Shown here: one piece after another, positions 47,324 through 58,357 of the stretch
Numbering within the stretch: position 1 is the stretch's first letter
Layout of the letters: each line of letters starts with the position of its first letter
Origin: Rosellinia necatrix
Lineage: Eukaryota > Ascomycota > Sordariomycetes > Xylariales > Xylariaceae
Length of the DNA: 64,000 bases
Direction of reading: 5' to 3'
Assembly (NCBI GenBank): GCA_021209875.1
Contig: JAGYVD010000006.1
Coordinates: 1,302,001-1,366,000 of the forward strand
Position numbers and translations under genes: made by a program
The notes under the pieces: generated by a model
Database searches by the model: none
The model's input: only the letters and a program-made list of their open reading frames with translations
What the model was told of the DNA's origin: nothing

Positions 47324-49148
47324 TGTGAGTGACTGCGAGCGCACGGCAGGATATTAACACTCAGGCAGGTGCAAGAATATGGACTTCAAGGTTTGATCTT
47401 AATTTATTGAGATGAATCAGAACCTTTCAAGTCGACTAGATCACGACTGAGACATCTAATTCTATCAAATCGACTAATACTGCGCCGCCCCATTTGGTTT
47501 CTTAAGTCTAACACTCAATTGGTTTACTTTAGACTATCATCACCCTTATAGGGAGGTTAACATTCCTATTGGAGTAAGGGGCGTATATATCGTGGAATGC
47601 CAATAAATACCCCGCATTATCTCTTAGCCACGGGGCTGAGATCCGGATCATCCCCAGGACAGGTTTTTCCTATCGCTGTTGTGGTAGTGTTTCGCTATAC
47701 TATGTATGTTACGTAACCCTTTTTTGACCAATTCGTCCAGTGTGAGGCCTTCGCGCAATGGGGTCCGTGTGATTGTCATTGTATCGGGTGTTATTTGAAG
47801 TAGGCGCTCAGAATACCATCATCCAGATTCAGACGTGTAGGCCTGTGTTATCTTCTAGTTCTAGAGGTTTAAATACCTGGTTTTTTCGTACTCCGGTGGT
47901 TTTCCTCGCTATTCCAGCCATAAAGTCTTGACATGAACATTCTACGAACAGAGTACTACTCGCAAACGTTTGACAAGTTCCTACTACCCTTCCAATGGTG
48001 GATAGATTCGCATTTCTCTTGATAACCCTACGGATCTGTCGACGTTAACATTAAATTGTATAATAAATCCCTCCTTCGACCTCATTGGCGCCACTGTTAG
48101 ACTCTATATTAACTAACGGCCTCCTGTCGTGGTGCCATAATACTGCCATCCATCGGAACTGCTGATGACCAAGTCCTTCATAGCCTTTTGTCTTTCTCAT
48201 GCGTGACTCTTTTTGTGCGATGGTGTAATCCTACAACTTTTTTATCCGATACGTTTCGTGTTTCGAGTCGAACGCTTGCTTAGTGCTTGAGCCCATTCAT
48301 GGCGTCAGCATCCATCCTGTTGGAGGCAGTAAAGGTTATCACTATTGACCCGCTCTTCGTAGACTTCCATTAGGCTATCGGTAATTATACTATGATTGTT
48401 AGCAGATTGTCATGCTTTGGGGTCATATTGCAGTATATATCTGTTGGCCCGATTTGAGCATAACATTAGTACCTGTAATATCATATAATCATCTACGGAC
48501 TTGTGGTTCGGTCTTATTGATTCGGTAGATAACGATCTAAGAGACTGCCTCCTCATATCATACGCATGACACTGAGGCGCGGGCATTAGTAATATGCTGA
48601 CCGATATCTACTGTGCACTTTTTAATATTCGCTAACCTCTGGTGTCAGCGTAGAATACGATTGCAGTGTTGCTGCAACCTGTCATCTACCCCTGCCCTCG
48701 TTTATGATAAGCCCAATCACGGGGAAGCGGCTCCGCTGATGTGTGAGCGCTTGCAGAGTTATGGACTAGTTGATAGAGAATACATGTCATGATTCCGGAG
48801 TCACGGAGTAAGCGATGTCCAAAACCTGGTTCAATGCTATGCGAGATGTGCGGAGTTAAGAGCAAATGGGTACTACGAAATTAAGGCACTTTCTTTGTGA
48901 TTTTGGATGGCTTGAAAGATACCGTTTGAACCGGTAGGATCCTAGGGCGTTGTGTCTGACATTTTAAAACGGAATTAGCCGCCGGCATTACGATAACTGG
49001 GTAAGATGTTTACTAATTCAAACAGCTTTTACTTCAAGTTTATAAAAAGATGCCGCCCGCGGCGATAGATTGTTGATACGATTAGCTATTAACTAATTCT
49101 CAACTAACTTCCACGCATATTGATTAATCCGCCCCCAGTCCCATCACT
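47324..49148. other. AT-rich spacer, no gene recognised
   Basis: No open frame longer than a few dozen codons is convincing on either strand. It is the upstream region of both the HET gene (leftward) and the GFA gene (rightward). Confidence 0.6.
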
Positions 49149-49926
49149 ATGGCCTCGACTGCGGACAGAGCGAAACCATATATCCCTTCAAATAGTGTTC
49201 GACAAGATGGCTGGTCTACCGATACTGAAGCAACAGCAACATGCTTCTGTGGTGCCGTGCAGCTGGTATTAGTAAGTGCATTTAATCTTTAAAGCTGGTT
49301 ACATAACAAAAGACCTGAACAAATAGCTTTGGTTACTCCTCATGTAGGGTTGATCGCTATACTAACGTGCACACAGCCGACTGAAGGCCCAGGTGTAGTA
49401 GATATATTCATCTGCAACTGTACGGATTGCCGCAAGATTACTGCGTCTATGTTTGCATCCAACGTTATTATTAAAGATGAATACATCAAGCATCTTAGGG
49501 GTCGTGAAAACCTTAAAGAATTTACGCAGTCGGCTACTATTGGATCTGGGAAGAGTATGTCCAACTGGTTTTGTCAGACGTGTGGGACTCTGTTGTATCG
49601 GACAAGTGAGAGGTTCGCGGATCTCAAAATTTTGCGCCTTGGCACAATCGATGACTTCAATTTGGTTGAGGTAAGGATCTTCAAGTTTACTATTTTATTT
49701 TGCTTTTTCGGATCTTTTCGCCTAGGTGCACTGGAGACGCTTATTACTCCAAATGCCACTTTATTTTCAGAATGCACGAGTTCTCTTGCTAACTCTTCGG
49801 TTTGATTAGACCAAGTTACGGCCCCGGAAGGAACAGTATATAGAGGATAGAGTGAGTTGGTTCCCTGGATGCGAAGGGGCAAAGCAAATTGAAGGATTCG
49901 CCTACGCAGGGGAGATAGCATATTAA
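49149..49926 (+). CDS. GFA/CENP-V zinc-fold protein, three exons
   Basis: Belongs to the glutathione-dependent formaldehyde-activating (Gfa)/CENP-V fold, a small zinc protein. The true substrate of most fungal members is unknown. Exons are 49149-49271, 49377-49670 and 49810-49926, all phase 0, giving 177 residues. Introns have GTAAGT/GTAAGG donors and CTAAC branch sites. Zinc ligands are all present: Cys32-x-Cys34 (CFCG), Cys54-x-Cys56-x2-Cys59 (CNCTDCRK), and Cys107-x2-Cys110 (CQTCG). The family segment NWFCQTCGTLLYRTSERFADLK is intact, and the last exon gives the usual ending with VSWFPGCEGAKQIEGF. Its codons are far less GC-rich than those of the gene-dense flanks, matching the surrounding spacer. 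The intact frame and splice sites argue against a pseudogene. Confidence 0.9.
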
Positions 49927-52900
49927 AGCTAGTTGTTGTCACAGATTCTCACCAAACTTCACTGCTCTAGGAAATATGAATAAAAATAAAAATTTATCGT
50001 GCATATAAACTCTTATACATGATCGCTATACCCATTCGTTCATTGACCTTATTTTGGTGTTGAGATCTTCTCAAGTTGTGTGTACAGTAAAAGGCGAGTG
50101 CTTTGGTCCTAGATATTGACATCAATATTGCTACTATGTTCTTGATGTAACCCACCCAGAGGTATAATGCAACTATTCAGCGTTTGCAAACAAAATACGT
50201 ATTGGCGGAGCACTATCCGTTAAGTAAACGCATCATGAGATATTCTTGAGTACGGTAGTCATTAATTATCGTAACTATGAACACGGTATTTTAACAAATA
50301 CTAAGCTATTAAACCCGGTCTTGGAAATGAAACAAAAGAGGAAGTGAAATAAAACTAATACTAATGTTCACAAATAAATTACCTTTGCTTTCTCGAATCT
50401 GAAAACATCTAATCCATCAATTGTAGCACATAAGCAGAGATATGTTAGAACATGTGATTAGGTGCCTCACATATGGGGAACAGCATCGATTTGTCCCCAT
50501 AAAATACAAGCCCAGTATCACGGAACCAAGCCCGGCCTGCAGGTACCTACGGGACACGGGCCCAAAAGACCATATATATAAACTAGAATAGCTGGTGACT
50601 GCCTGACGGGAGGAACTTCCCCCCTTGTGCAATAACATAAGTCATTTCTGAAACTACCAGCAGTGAGGACTGTGACACCCGGGTGTAAACCACGTTCTGA
50701 AATATGTGCGAGTTCGGGGCGCTTATCAACATAGATGACCTCACAAGTCGTCCAAGTGATACCAACGGTGGATATTCTATTGAAAAAATTATTCTTATGA
50801 TAATATAACTTGGGATGATAATGTGGCTGGGTGCAGGCATAACTGTTTAGTATATTGATAGGCCATCGTGGAAGCTGTTTAAGCAATCACCAGGCCTATA
50901 CTATTAGTAGCTATACTATCACACATACACATACATTGTTTGTTCTCTCGCATTCTTGTTTCGTACGCCAAGATTTTCGCTTCGCCTTTGAAGCTTTCAT
51001 TTCATAGTTGCCCCCCGCTCTGCGGCTGAAGCTAGAGTTCAAGGTACAAGTTCGTGGACCTCAATCTCAGCCTCTTTTGATAAATATATACTTCATGTCT
51101 AACATGTTCAGCCCCCGTCCCTAGTTTCTTTCCGCCTTCCCTTTCATAGACTTTTAATTTGCCCACATACTCTAGTTAATATGTCATCCTAGATATGTAA
51201 CCATATATTTTAGTTGAAATGTTGTAATTAAAGTATTTATACGTAGACATAGCATAAGTTGCCCCTCGTTACCTATCGCTGTCGAATCCAATGAGGGGGA
51301 GGGATAGTACTCTTGCCATTTATTCCGAATTATACTCTCTTGAGAAGCGATTAGATCTTTAGAAACATCCCAGGTCTATTTAACCGGCTTGAAATTCTTT
51401 CGGTAGCCGGAAAAGGGACACGACAGATTTCATTGTCACGGTGTAGCTGCCTCGACCAAACCCATATGTATGGTGTCGGTTCTTCGGCTACAAGAAGCTT
51501 AGAAGTGTCTTGTAGCCGGGTTCGCCACATGATAGTACTGTATACCTTGATATCATGCCATGAAGAGGCCATGTTTATATGATGGGCGTAACAAGAGGCC
51601 TAGGGATGTGGTCATCGTTCGAATTTAGGCGCCCGTGACGATTAAACAAGGCAAATGCCGGCTAGGAACAAGGCTCTGAGGGGATAAATGTCTCTGGACC
51701 AACTGCGATAATGGATTTATTCTGCTAGTATTGATGCAACTTACGATGAAGGAACACGCACAGTTACCTAACATGGTAAGCTAAGTGAGCTAAGTGTGTA
51801 ATTCGAAAAGGCTCAGAAGAGAAACGTATTTGCTTATCGCCAGCTAAATATCGCTTCCCTGACATCTACTTGAGGAGAAGTAACGGACCTGACGAATCCG
51901 ACGAATCACAGGCCGGGGTTGATGCTCTTCCCCATCTTGGCTTCGGAAGGCTGGGGAAAAGTGAAGATGTGAACGGCCATGCGCATCTGCTCCGCTCCTC
52001 AGGAAGCCGTTTACGAATAGACTAGCTAACTGCAGTGCCGACGTGACCTATCGGCAGAATTGAAGGATGATCTTTAGAGGTCGTTTGTTGATTACTCTAG
52101 AGATGAATGCTCGTCGATGCGATCGTCTTCGCCGTGTCAGCGTCGGTTGATTTCTGCACTTACACCAACCCCCCTTACATTGTTTTCGTGGATCAGGCTC
52201 CCAATTGCTAAAATAGCCCCGAGACTGTCACTACGTCAGTCATGCCATGCGGGCCAATGATAGTGCATGTATTTGCGGACCTAGATGCATCGAGGAATAG
52301 GACAACACAGCACTTTCGAGTGTAAGCAACGGAAGGGGGAAACAAATTGAAATTGTACCCGAAAAGGCATTTGTGACCCGCGTCCGCGTCGGTAGTTGCT
52401 TTGGGTTCCAGAGGCCTAATTTAAATGCAACCAAACAAACCCCATGCTGAGTTATCATGTACGATGGGACTAAAAAAACCAGAAGTTTAGCTTTTGACTG
52501 TGTCTAACCGATGAAAGGCAATGACGCATTTGGGGGGATTCTGAAGTTAGGGCTCCCTGCAGTACTTAGGTAGTAGAGAAACTTTGATATCCGCTAATTA
52601 CTGCGACGGTACGACCCAAACATATATACGGGTATGTACTTATTTCTTGGGTATTATTTCCCGGGTATTACTGCCGAAGCGTTTCATATAATGTGTTTTG
52701 TCAAGTTGTGCCTGGGTAGCATGTTGGACAGAGATATTCTGTTCTTACAATCGATGGGCTAACCAGGCCTGGCATTTGCAGCAAGATGGATCCTGACATG
52801 GAAATGTAGGCAGAATATTCACCCTTCACAAGTTTCATTTATACTAGGACTTAGCTTTTCTATTTTCTCGTAAATTCTTTTTTGCTGTATTTTGATAATC

Positions 52901-53574
52901 ACATGTGAAATATGCAATGCCGTTACATGAGTGAGGGCCATACAGAGCTTAGTGCGATATTGACGAAAACTTTTTTTCCTTTCGTGGCAAGTTTCGACCA
53001 ACGTTATTGGCAGCAATTGTTCCACTGCACTTCGTGTTTGTACAGCATGGGCAAATGGGATTGTGTTTAACGCTACAGGGTCCTGGCCCTTGATAACGAA
53101 TGTGATTGCGTTGTAGCCGAGCTAGTTGCGTTACCTTAACATCATGAGGCGACGTTTACCCAGGTCAAAATGGCACCTTTGACAAAGTGCGCCATGATAT
53201 ATATGAATTGGAGCCATGTGTCCGGATTCTTTGCTTTCAACTGCAGTTGATCCCTTGTTGATCCCTTGTTGATGATGGTGGACGGGTATAAGTAAGACAA
53301 AAATGGATGGGTTGAATAAGTGCACAACGGATGACCCCGCTCTTAGCGTCGAGCCAACCCCGCTACGTGGTGCCCCACCTAGGAGAGCCCCGCGTGGCTA
53401 CCTAACCCAACAGCCAGCTGCCCCATCTGTCCCTGTCAATTGACCAGCACAGCTGATCCGGACCGGGCTAACCCGCTTGGTATGTAGTTGCCTACTACAT
53501 CGGGGGTGGCCTAGGGCTGGTGTTCTTGGTGGGGTCATCACCCGCGAGAGGATATTGGGCTGCGGTGGGTGCTT

Positions 53575-53600
53575 GTCATTCGTCATTCGTCATTCGTCAT
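53575..53600. repeat. (GTCATTC)n 7-mer tandem repeat
   Basis: Nearly four copies lie about 530 nt upstream of the REEP-like start codon, just before a second tandem array. Confidence 0.9.
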
Positions 53601-53631
53601 ACCTCCGGCATCGACAAAGCCCGTAGACTTG

Positions 53632-53700
53632 CGCACTACACGCACTACACGCACTACAGCACCACACGCACCACACGCACCACACGCACCGCACCGCACC
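53632..53700. repeat. 9-nt tandem repeat (CGCACTACA / CGCACCACA)
   Basis: Three CGCACTACA units, then about four CGCACCACA-like units that decay into CGCAC pentamers. It lies upstream of the REEP-like gene. Confidence 0.9.
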
Positions 53701-54129
53701 TATACACACATCTTCATTCCTATGAAACCTGTCCTGTCCCACGACATCTGCATTCGCCCTGCCCGTCCAGCAACCTTGCTGCCCCCTACCGACCGGTCTG
53801 CCTCTCCGCCCGCATCTTCTACCCTTTCATATATCCCTTTTTTTACTTTGTGCTACATATGCCCACCAGGGCATCTCGGCCCAAGCTGCTAGTCCGGGCT
53901 TATCTACCCAGACTGCCATCTGCCCGTCATCGTCCCGCCCTTGACACCTCCACCACCGCTTTGTCTAGGTTTAGATGAGAACTAGCGAAACTCATTCCTC
54001 CTAACGGCCTAGGTACCCTTGGTACCATAATCAAGCACCGCTAGTGTAAAGGTCCGAACTTAATCCTCGCCCCTTCTGCAAGCATTTACACACCAACCTT
54101 GAAACAACAAGAACAAGAGCACCGCCATC

Positions 54130-55251
54130 ATGTTCAACATAGTAGCACATTTCTTTGCGTAAGTGAGCCTCAAGCATCCATATCAACCCACATCAATTTA
54201 GTCAGCACACTGACCGGGTGTCTTGTCTCGCAGTTCCATAGCATCCTTTCTCTTCCCCCTCTTCGCCTCTTACAAAGCCCTCAAGACGTCCGACCCGGCC
54301 CAGCTGACACCATGGCTCATGTACTGGTCGGTGCTGTCCTGCGCGCTCCTCGCCGAGTCCTGGACCGAATTCATTCTCGTCTGGGTTCCCTTCTATTCCT
54401 GGATACGGCTCGGGTTCCTGCTATGGCTGGTCCTCCCGTCGACCCAGGGCGCACGCGTCCTATACGAAGGCTATCTCCACCCTTACCTCGCGGAGAACGA
54501 ACTCGCGATCGAAGACTTCATCGCTAGCGCCCATGATAGATTCAAGGCCGCCGGCATTCGATATCTGAAGCAGGCGATAGAGCTGGTCCGCACACGCGTT
54601 CTCAACCTCCCCCCGTCCGAGACCCGCGAGGAGCCCAAGGCCGCCGCGGCGCCCCAGGGGTACACACAGGCACTGCTCGCTAGGTTCAGCGTGCCGGCCG
54701 CCAAGTGGGCTGCCGATAACGCGGGGACCGCCGGCCACGACTTCTACAACTTACTGGCGGGCGCCGTCAATGCGGCGGCGGGCGGCTTGTCGGCGACAGC
54801 TGGCGGCGACGCGACTGCGCGCGGGACCCTGGTGCCGGGGAATATCAGTGGAGCGCAGGAAAAGATGACCTTTATCGCGGCGCAGCGGGAGCGGCTTGCG
54901 TTTATGCTGGGTGCGCTGGACCGCGAGGCCGCCGAGTTACAACACAACGAAGAGCACCGCAAGGCGGCCGAGCCATCGAAGAAGCCCGGCAGTATGAGTC
55001 TGGATGGACAAGAGCCATCGCGCCCGCCGAGCGGATACAGTGTAGGTAGTGGGTTGAGCAAGAGCCGAAGCGAAGTTGACTTCGAGAAGATTGATGCGCC
55101 GAGCGGGGCTGAAGACGAGGAGGGAACCCATCGTAGAAAAGGCTACAACGAAGAAGATGCTGCCGGGGCGAAGGGTAGTTGGAACCTATTCGGATGGGGC
55201 GCGACAGGAAACCAGAGTCCGGGCCATAGCACCGGGTACCAGCAGCAATAG
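54130..55251 (+). CDS. TB2/DP1/HVA22 (REEP/Yop1-like) ER-shaping protein
   Basis: Family role: hairpin membrane proteins that curve ER tubules. Exons are 54130-54158 and 54234-55251 (phase 2), giving 348 residues. The 75-nt intron has GTAAGT, a CTGAC branch and CAG. The first exon gives only MFNIVAHFFA. The domain then reads SFLFPLFASYKALKTSDPAQ, LTPWLMYWSVLSCALLAES, WTEFILVWVPFYSWIRLGFL and LPSTQGARVLYEGYLHPYL, the complete family core with its conserved SYKA, WLMYW and P-TQGA motifs. The length, with a ~200-residue hydrophilic Ala/Gly/Ser-rich tail, fits the REEP1-4 branch (fission-yeast Rop1-like) better than short Yop1 (REEP5 type, about 180 aa). A stretch near residues 220-250 (QEKMTFIAAQRERLAFMLGA) could form a helix. 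Convergent with MGM101. Confidence 0.93.
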
Positions 55252-55843
55252 GGTCCGCTACTGTGAATCTGTTGTCTAGTCGGCACGGGGAGTTCTGGAA
55301 TTGTCACGTCATGGGTTATTAAGCGGCGCCGAGGGTTATCACTGATAGACGAAACTCTGTGAAGGGTAGGATAAGACAGCGCAGGATCTCCACTTGAGTG
55401 AGACCTGACATACTCAACTATATTTGGAGTTGGGTATCGCACCTCGGTGACTTCTTTGATATTTTTTTTTATCCTTTTGAGATCCCTCCGCCATGGCTGC
55501 TCTACCATGAGTTGGTGTCCTTTAGTAGAAGTGACGTAATAGCGCCGGATATGTATGTATCGCTTGTGACTGCTATGCCCTGATCAGATTGATAATGCGT
55601 ACACTTCGTGGGTGTATCCCACCGACCTAATTCCCACACACACGATGCCTCTAGTGGGTTTTACACTCGTACACAGACATATTACAACCCTCGCACCCAC
55701 GTCATGAATTCCCCCCCCCCCGCCACCCAACATCGCCCCATCTAGAGAGCTGCTTGCTCGGTCGATTCGTCCACGTACGCGTAAGAGTCGCAGGGAGGTA
55801 AGGAGGGGGAAGGGGAGAAAGGGAGGAGGAGCTAGGCGAGGAC
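55252..55843. other. convergent 3' spacer, REEP-like gene and MGM101
   Basis: No gene is seen. It contains a C-run near 55711-55721 and purine-rich DNA before the MGM101 stop codon. Confidence 0.6.
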
Positions 55844-56983
55844 CTATGACTTCTTGAACGGATAGCGAACCTCGTCGTCCTTGCGGAGCCAGATCTGCTT
55901 CTTCTTCTTGGTGGTGACGTGCTCGACCCAGACCTGGGTGGCGTGCTCCTTCATGAACTTGCGGATGTAGCGGGGGTCCCAGAGCTCAGAGGCGATGCCG
56001 AGGTCCTTGCAGCACCGCATCAGCGCGTTGGACTTGCAGCCCTCGGCGGCGGTCGACACGCCGTCCTCGCTGAAGTACTGCTGCTCGCCGCGTGCCTGGG
56101 CCACGAATCTGTTTTCGTGGGAATCCTCGTCAGTTTTTTTTTTAGTTTTTTTTTTGCAAGGGTGTCGATTTATATAGGTGAGGAGGGGGGCCGGGGGTTG
56201 AATTGGAAGGGGTTTCGTTCGATTTGGAGCTTGAATTAGGGAGAGAGGGCGGTGGTGGTGTATGTATGACGTGGGATAGGCGAGGGAGGGAAGGGAAGGG
56301 AAAGGAAAATGAGGAAGGAAGGAAAGAAGGAAGAGAAAAACTCACCGCCCGTGCACGACGAGGGCGTACTCCCTCGTCACCATCCGGTCCTGCACCATCA
56401 GCTGGCCCCTGGGGGCCAGGCCCCAGCCGCCGGGGCCGAAGGCGGTGTTGAGGATGCGGCGGTACTTGATCTCGGGCAGGTAGATGATGCCGTCGGGCTT
56501 GACCTCGATGTCGTCCGGGTCGAGCCGGGCCTGCAGGATGGCGGCGGCCTCGGACGGGAAGGCGAGCGTGCCCAGGCCGTGGTATGACCTCGTCCAGTCG
56601 ATCGGCGCCCCGCCGCCGCTGCCGGTGCCGTTCTCGCTGCTGAGCGTCGCTGCGGCGTCTTCGTAGCCCACACTACTGCTGCTACTGCTGCTATTGCTGC
56701 TAGCGGCGGCTGGGCTCAGGGTTGCCGGCGGCGCGTCAGGCAGCGGCTCGCCTGACACGGCAGGTATGGGCGTACGTGCTGCGGCTGCTGCCGGTCGAGC
56801 GGCGGTTGTTGTCGTCGTTGTTGAGCGCGGCGGTGGCGGTGTGCTGGACATCGCGTACGGCTTCGGTTTCGACGTCGCTACCCACCTCCGCGCGGTGCAT
56901 TGGGCTGCCATTGTCGGGGCTCGCGGTACGAGGCACATGCGGCGGCCCGCTGCCTGCATCGGGGACATGGCGCGTGAGGCCAT
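55844..56983 (-). CDS. MGM101: mitochondrial genome maintenance protein Mgm101
   Basis: Rad52-type single-strand annealing protein of mitochondrial nucleoids, needed for mtDNA repair and inheritance. Minus-strand exons are 56983-56346 and 56108-55844 (phase 2), giving 300 residues. The intron is 237 nt with GTGAGT donor and CAG acceptor. The first ~45 residues are rich in Arg, Ala and Ser and lack acids ([20 protein letters not shown]), a typical mitochondrial presequence. A disordered Ser/Thr/Ala/Pro stretch follows (about 45-120). The conserved core starts near [19 protein letters not shown], then [35 protein letters not shown] and [10 protein letters not shown], and in exon 2 [40 protein letters not shown] and a basic tail [12 protein letters not shown] with PFKK at the end. 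Lies in tandem with COA4, 548 nt apart. Confidence 0.97.
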
Positions 56984-57531
56984 TGTTGCGGAGAGGAATC
57001 GTGGAGTTGTGGATTGTGGTGCAGTGCGTGAGGTGATATCGAAGCACGCTCCTCTAAAACAGACAACGACGCTGGGGGAATTTTGTTGGACGAATGAGCT
57101 TGGAGGGACCTAACCTTCCCTCCCCCGCCCCCCCTAGGTAGCCTGCCTGCCGCGGATAGGTGGGTTCTGGTCCATTTCGCCGCTTAGGGACGTTGCCACT
57201 ACCTACCTAGGTAGACAAGTAACTAACTACCTACTAAAAAAACGAGCTGCAGTGGGAGAGCTGGAGCTGCGGGTTTATATAGAAATATCCATAGCTGCGC
57301 GATGATAGGTCTAAATAGATGCCTGTTAGAAGATAGCCAAGATCGTAGTAGGGATACAAGGTTTAATGACAAGCAAGCAACGCAAAGTTGCATTAAATGG
57401 ATAACCACTAAGATAATGGATGGGCTCTTTGAACATTTTTAATACAGGCCTACAAGTACAGCAAGTACGGTTGATAGTGTAATGAGTAGAGTGCGCAGCA
57501 TGGCAGTATAGTCTTCCTTCTCGATTCCGTT
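56984..57531. other. spacer upstream of MGM101, downstream of COA4
   Basis: No gene is seen. It contains the MGM101 promoter and a TACCTACCTAGGTAG motif near 57200. Confidence 0.6.
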
Positions 57532-58063
57532 TTAGTTTACTTTCTTCTCTTCGGTATTGTCTTGGGTAGATGTCCTCGCATCATTGCCGTGTTTTTTCCA
57601 GCATGCCCGAAAGATTTCCATCTACAGATACAGATGATGATGAGTATTAGCACATCGGCTCAGATATACAGACGATGTTTGGCCTACCTCCCCCTTACAG
57701 AGGCGCCAGTCCTTCTTCTTCCAGTAGCAGTCGGTCAAATTAGCATTTTCATCTATCGAGTCAGCTCGTCAGTTATGTTTGATTGGGTAAGAATAGAGAG
57801 AGGGTTTAAAAAAAAAAAAAAAAAAAAAGGGAAAGGAAAAGAAAAGACGAAGAAGAAAATCGCTCATCCGAGCATACCGCCCAGCGGACCTACCAGCGCA
57901 ACCAGTGCTGAAGATTCTCTTGTCCCTATATATAAAAAGGGTCATGTTAGCCTCTGGGACCGGCACACTTCCATAGACCTTTAAGTTCATACCATTCGTC
58001 GGGCTCGTCGTCATTCAACGCTGCAGACGGGCTCTGCAGAGCTATATCTTCTTTTTTTGACAT
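57532..58063 (-). CDS. COA4: cytochrome oxidase assembly factor Coa4 (twin CX9C)
   Basis: A small intermembrane-space protein needed for cytochrome c oxidase assembly. Four tiny minus-strand exons join in frame: 58063-57993, 57925-57894, 57752-57688 and 57621-57532 (phases 2, 1, 0), giving 85 residues. It is too fragmented to show as an open frame. The product has an acidic start with DDEPDEWDKRIFSTGC, then Cys33-x9-Cys43 and Cys53-x9-Cys63 with YWKKKDWRLC between, and FRACWKKHGN before a polar tail. This twin CX9C pattern and the WDKRI, DWR and F-x2-CW-KHGN wording are those of Coa4/Cmc3. Such proteins are oxidised and trapped by Mia40. The start ATG lies 294 nt from the BPL1 start, so the two share a divergent promoter. 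The intron between exons 2 and 3 (57753-57893) has an A/G-rich tract, seen as the poly-A run near 57810-57828 on the plus strand. Confidence 0.9.
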
Positions 58064-58357
58064 CGTGTAAGTATGTTTGGGTGGTTCTCTGTTGTTCTTG
58101 GGCGCCGAGGTGCGCTGTTTTGACAGGTACCGGACTTTAATTTAGTTACCTACGGTCTATGGTCGGGTGTCCGATGGTGTAACTAACCTACAATCTTTTA
58201 GTGGGCTGCAGTTGGTGGCTCCGGGGCGTCGCGGGCGGTATAAGTCCGGCAATCTTCGGTCCTTAGGCATCATCGTCTCTCAGCTGGATTCCGACATCTC
58301 CTCCCTTACACCCCACTTCAGTCCGAATTCGAGGCCAGTTTGACTGAGGGGCCAGCC
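58064..58357. promoter_or_regulatory. divergent COA4 / BPL1 promoter
   Basis: Only 294 nt separate the two start codons, so both transcription starts must fall here or inside the leaders. I see no clear TATA box. The BPL1-proximal half is C/T-rich. Confidence 0.6.

Larger units (their letters stand above)
49927..54129. other. gene-poor spacer then repeat-bearing REEP promoter
   Basis: No gene is recognised from 49.93 to about 53.4 kb. From about 53.4 kb composition becomes GC-richer and the DNA carries tandem repeats (53247-53275 GTTGATCCCTT units, 53575-53600, 53632-53700), probably the promoter and leader of the REEP-like gene. Confidence 0.5.

Noticed and set aside
53520..53978. 152-codon frame upstream of the REEP-like gene
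   Set aside because: Runs through two tandem arrays and reads as HYTHYTHY/RTTRTT repeats; not a protein-like sequence.
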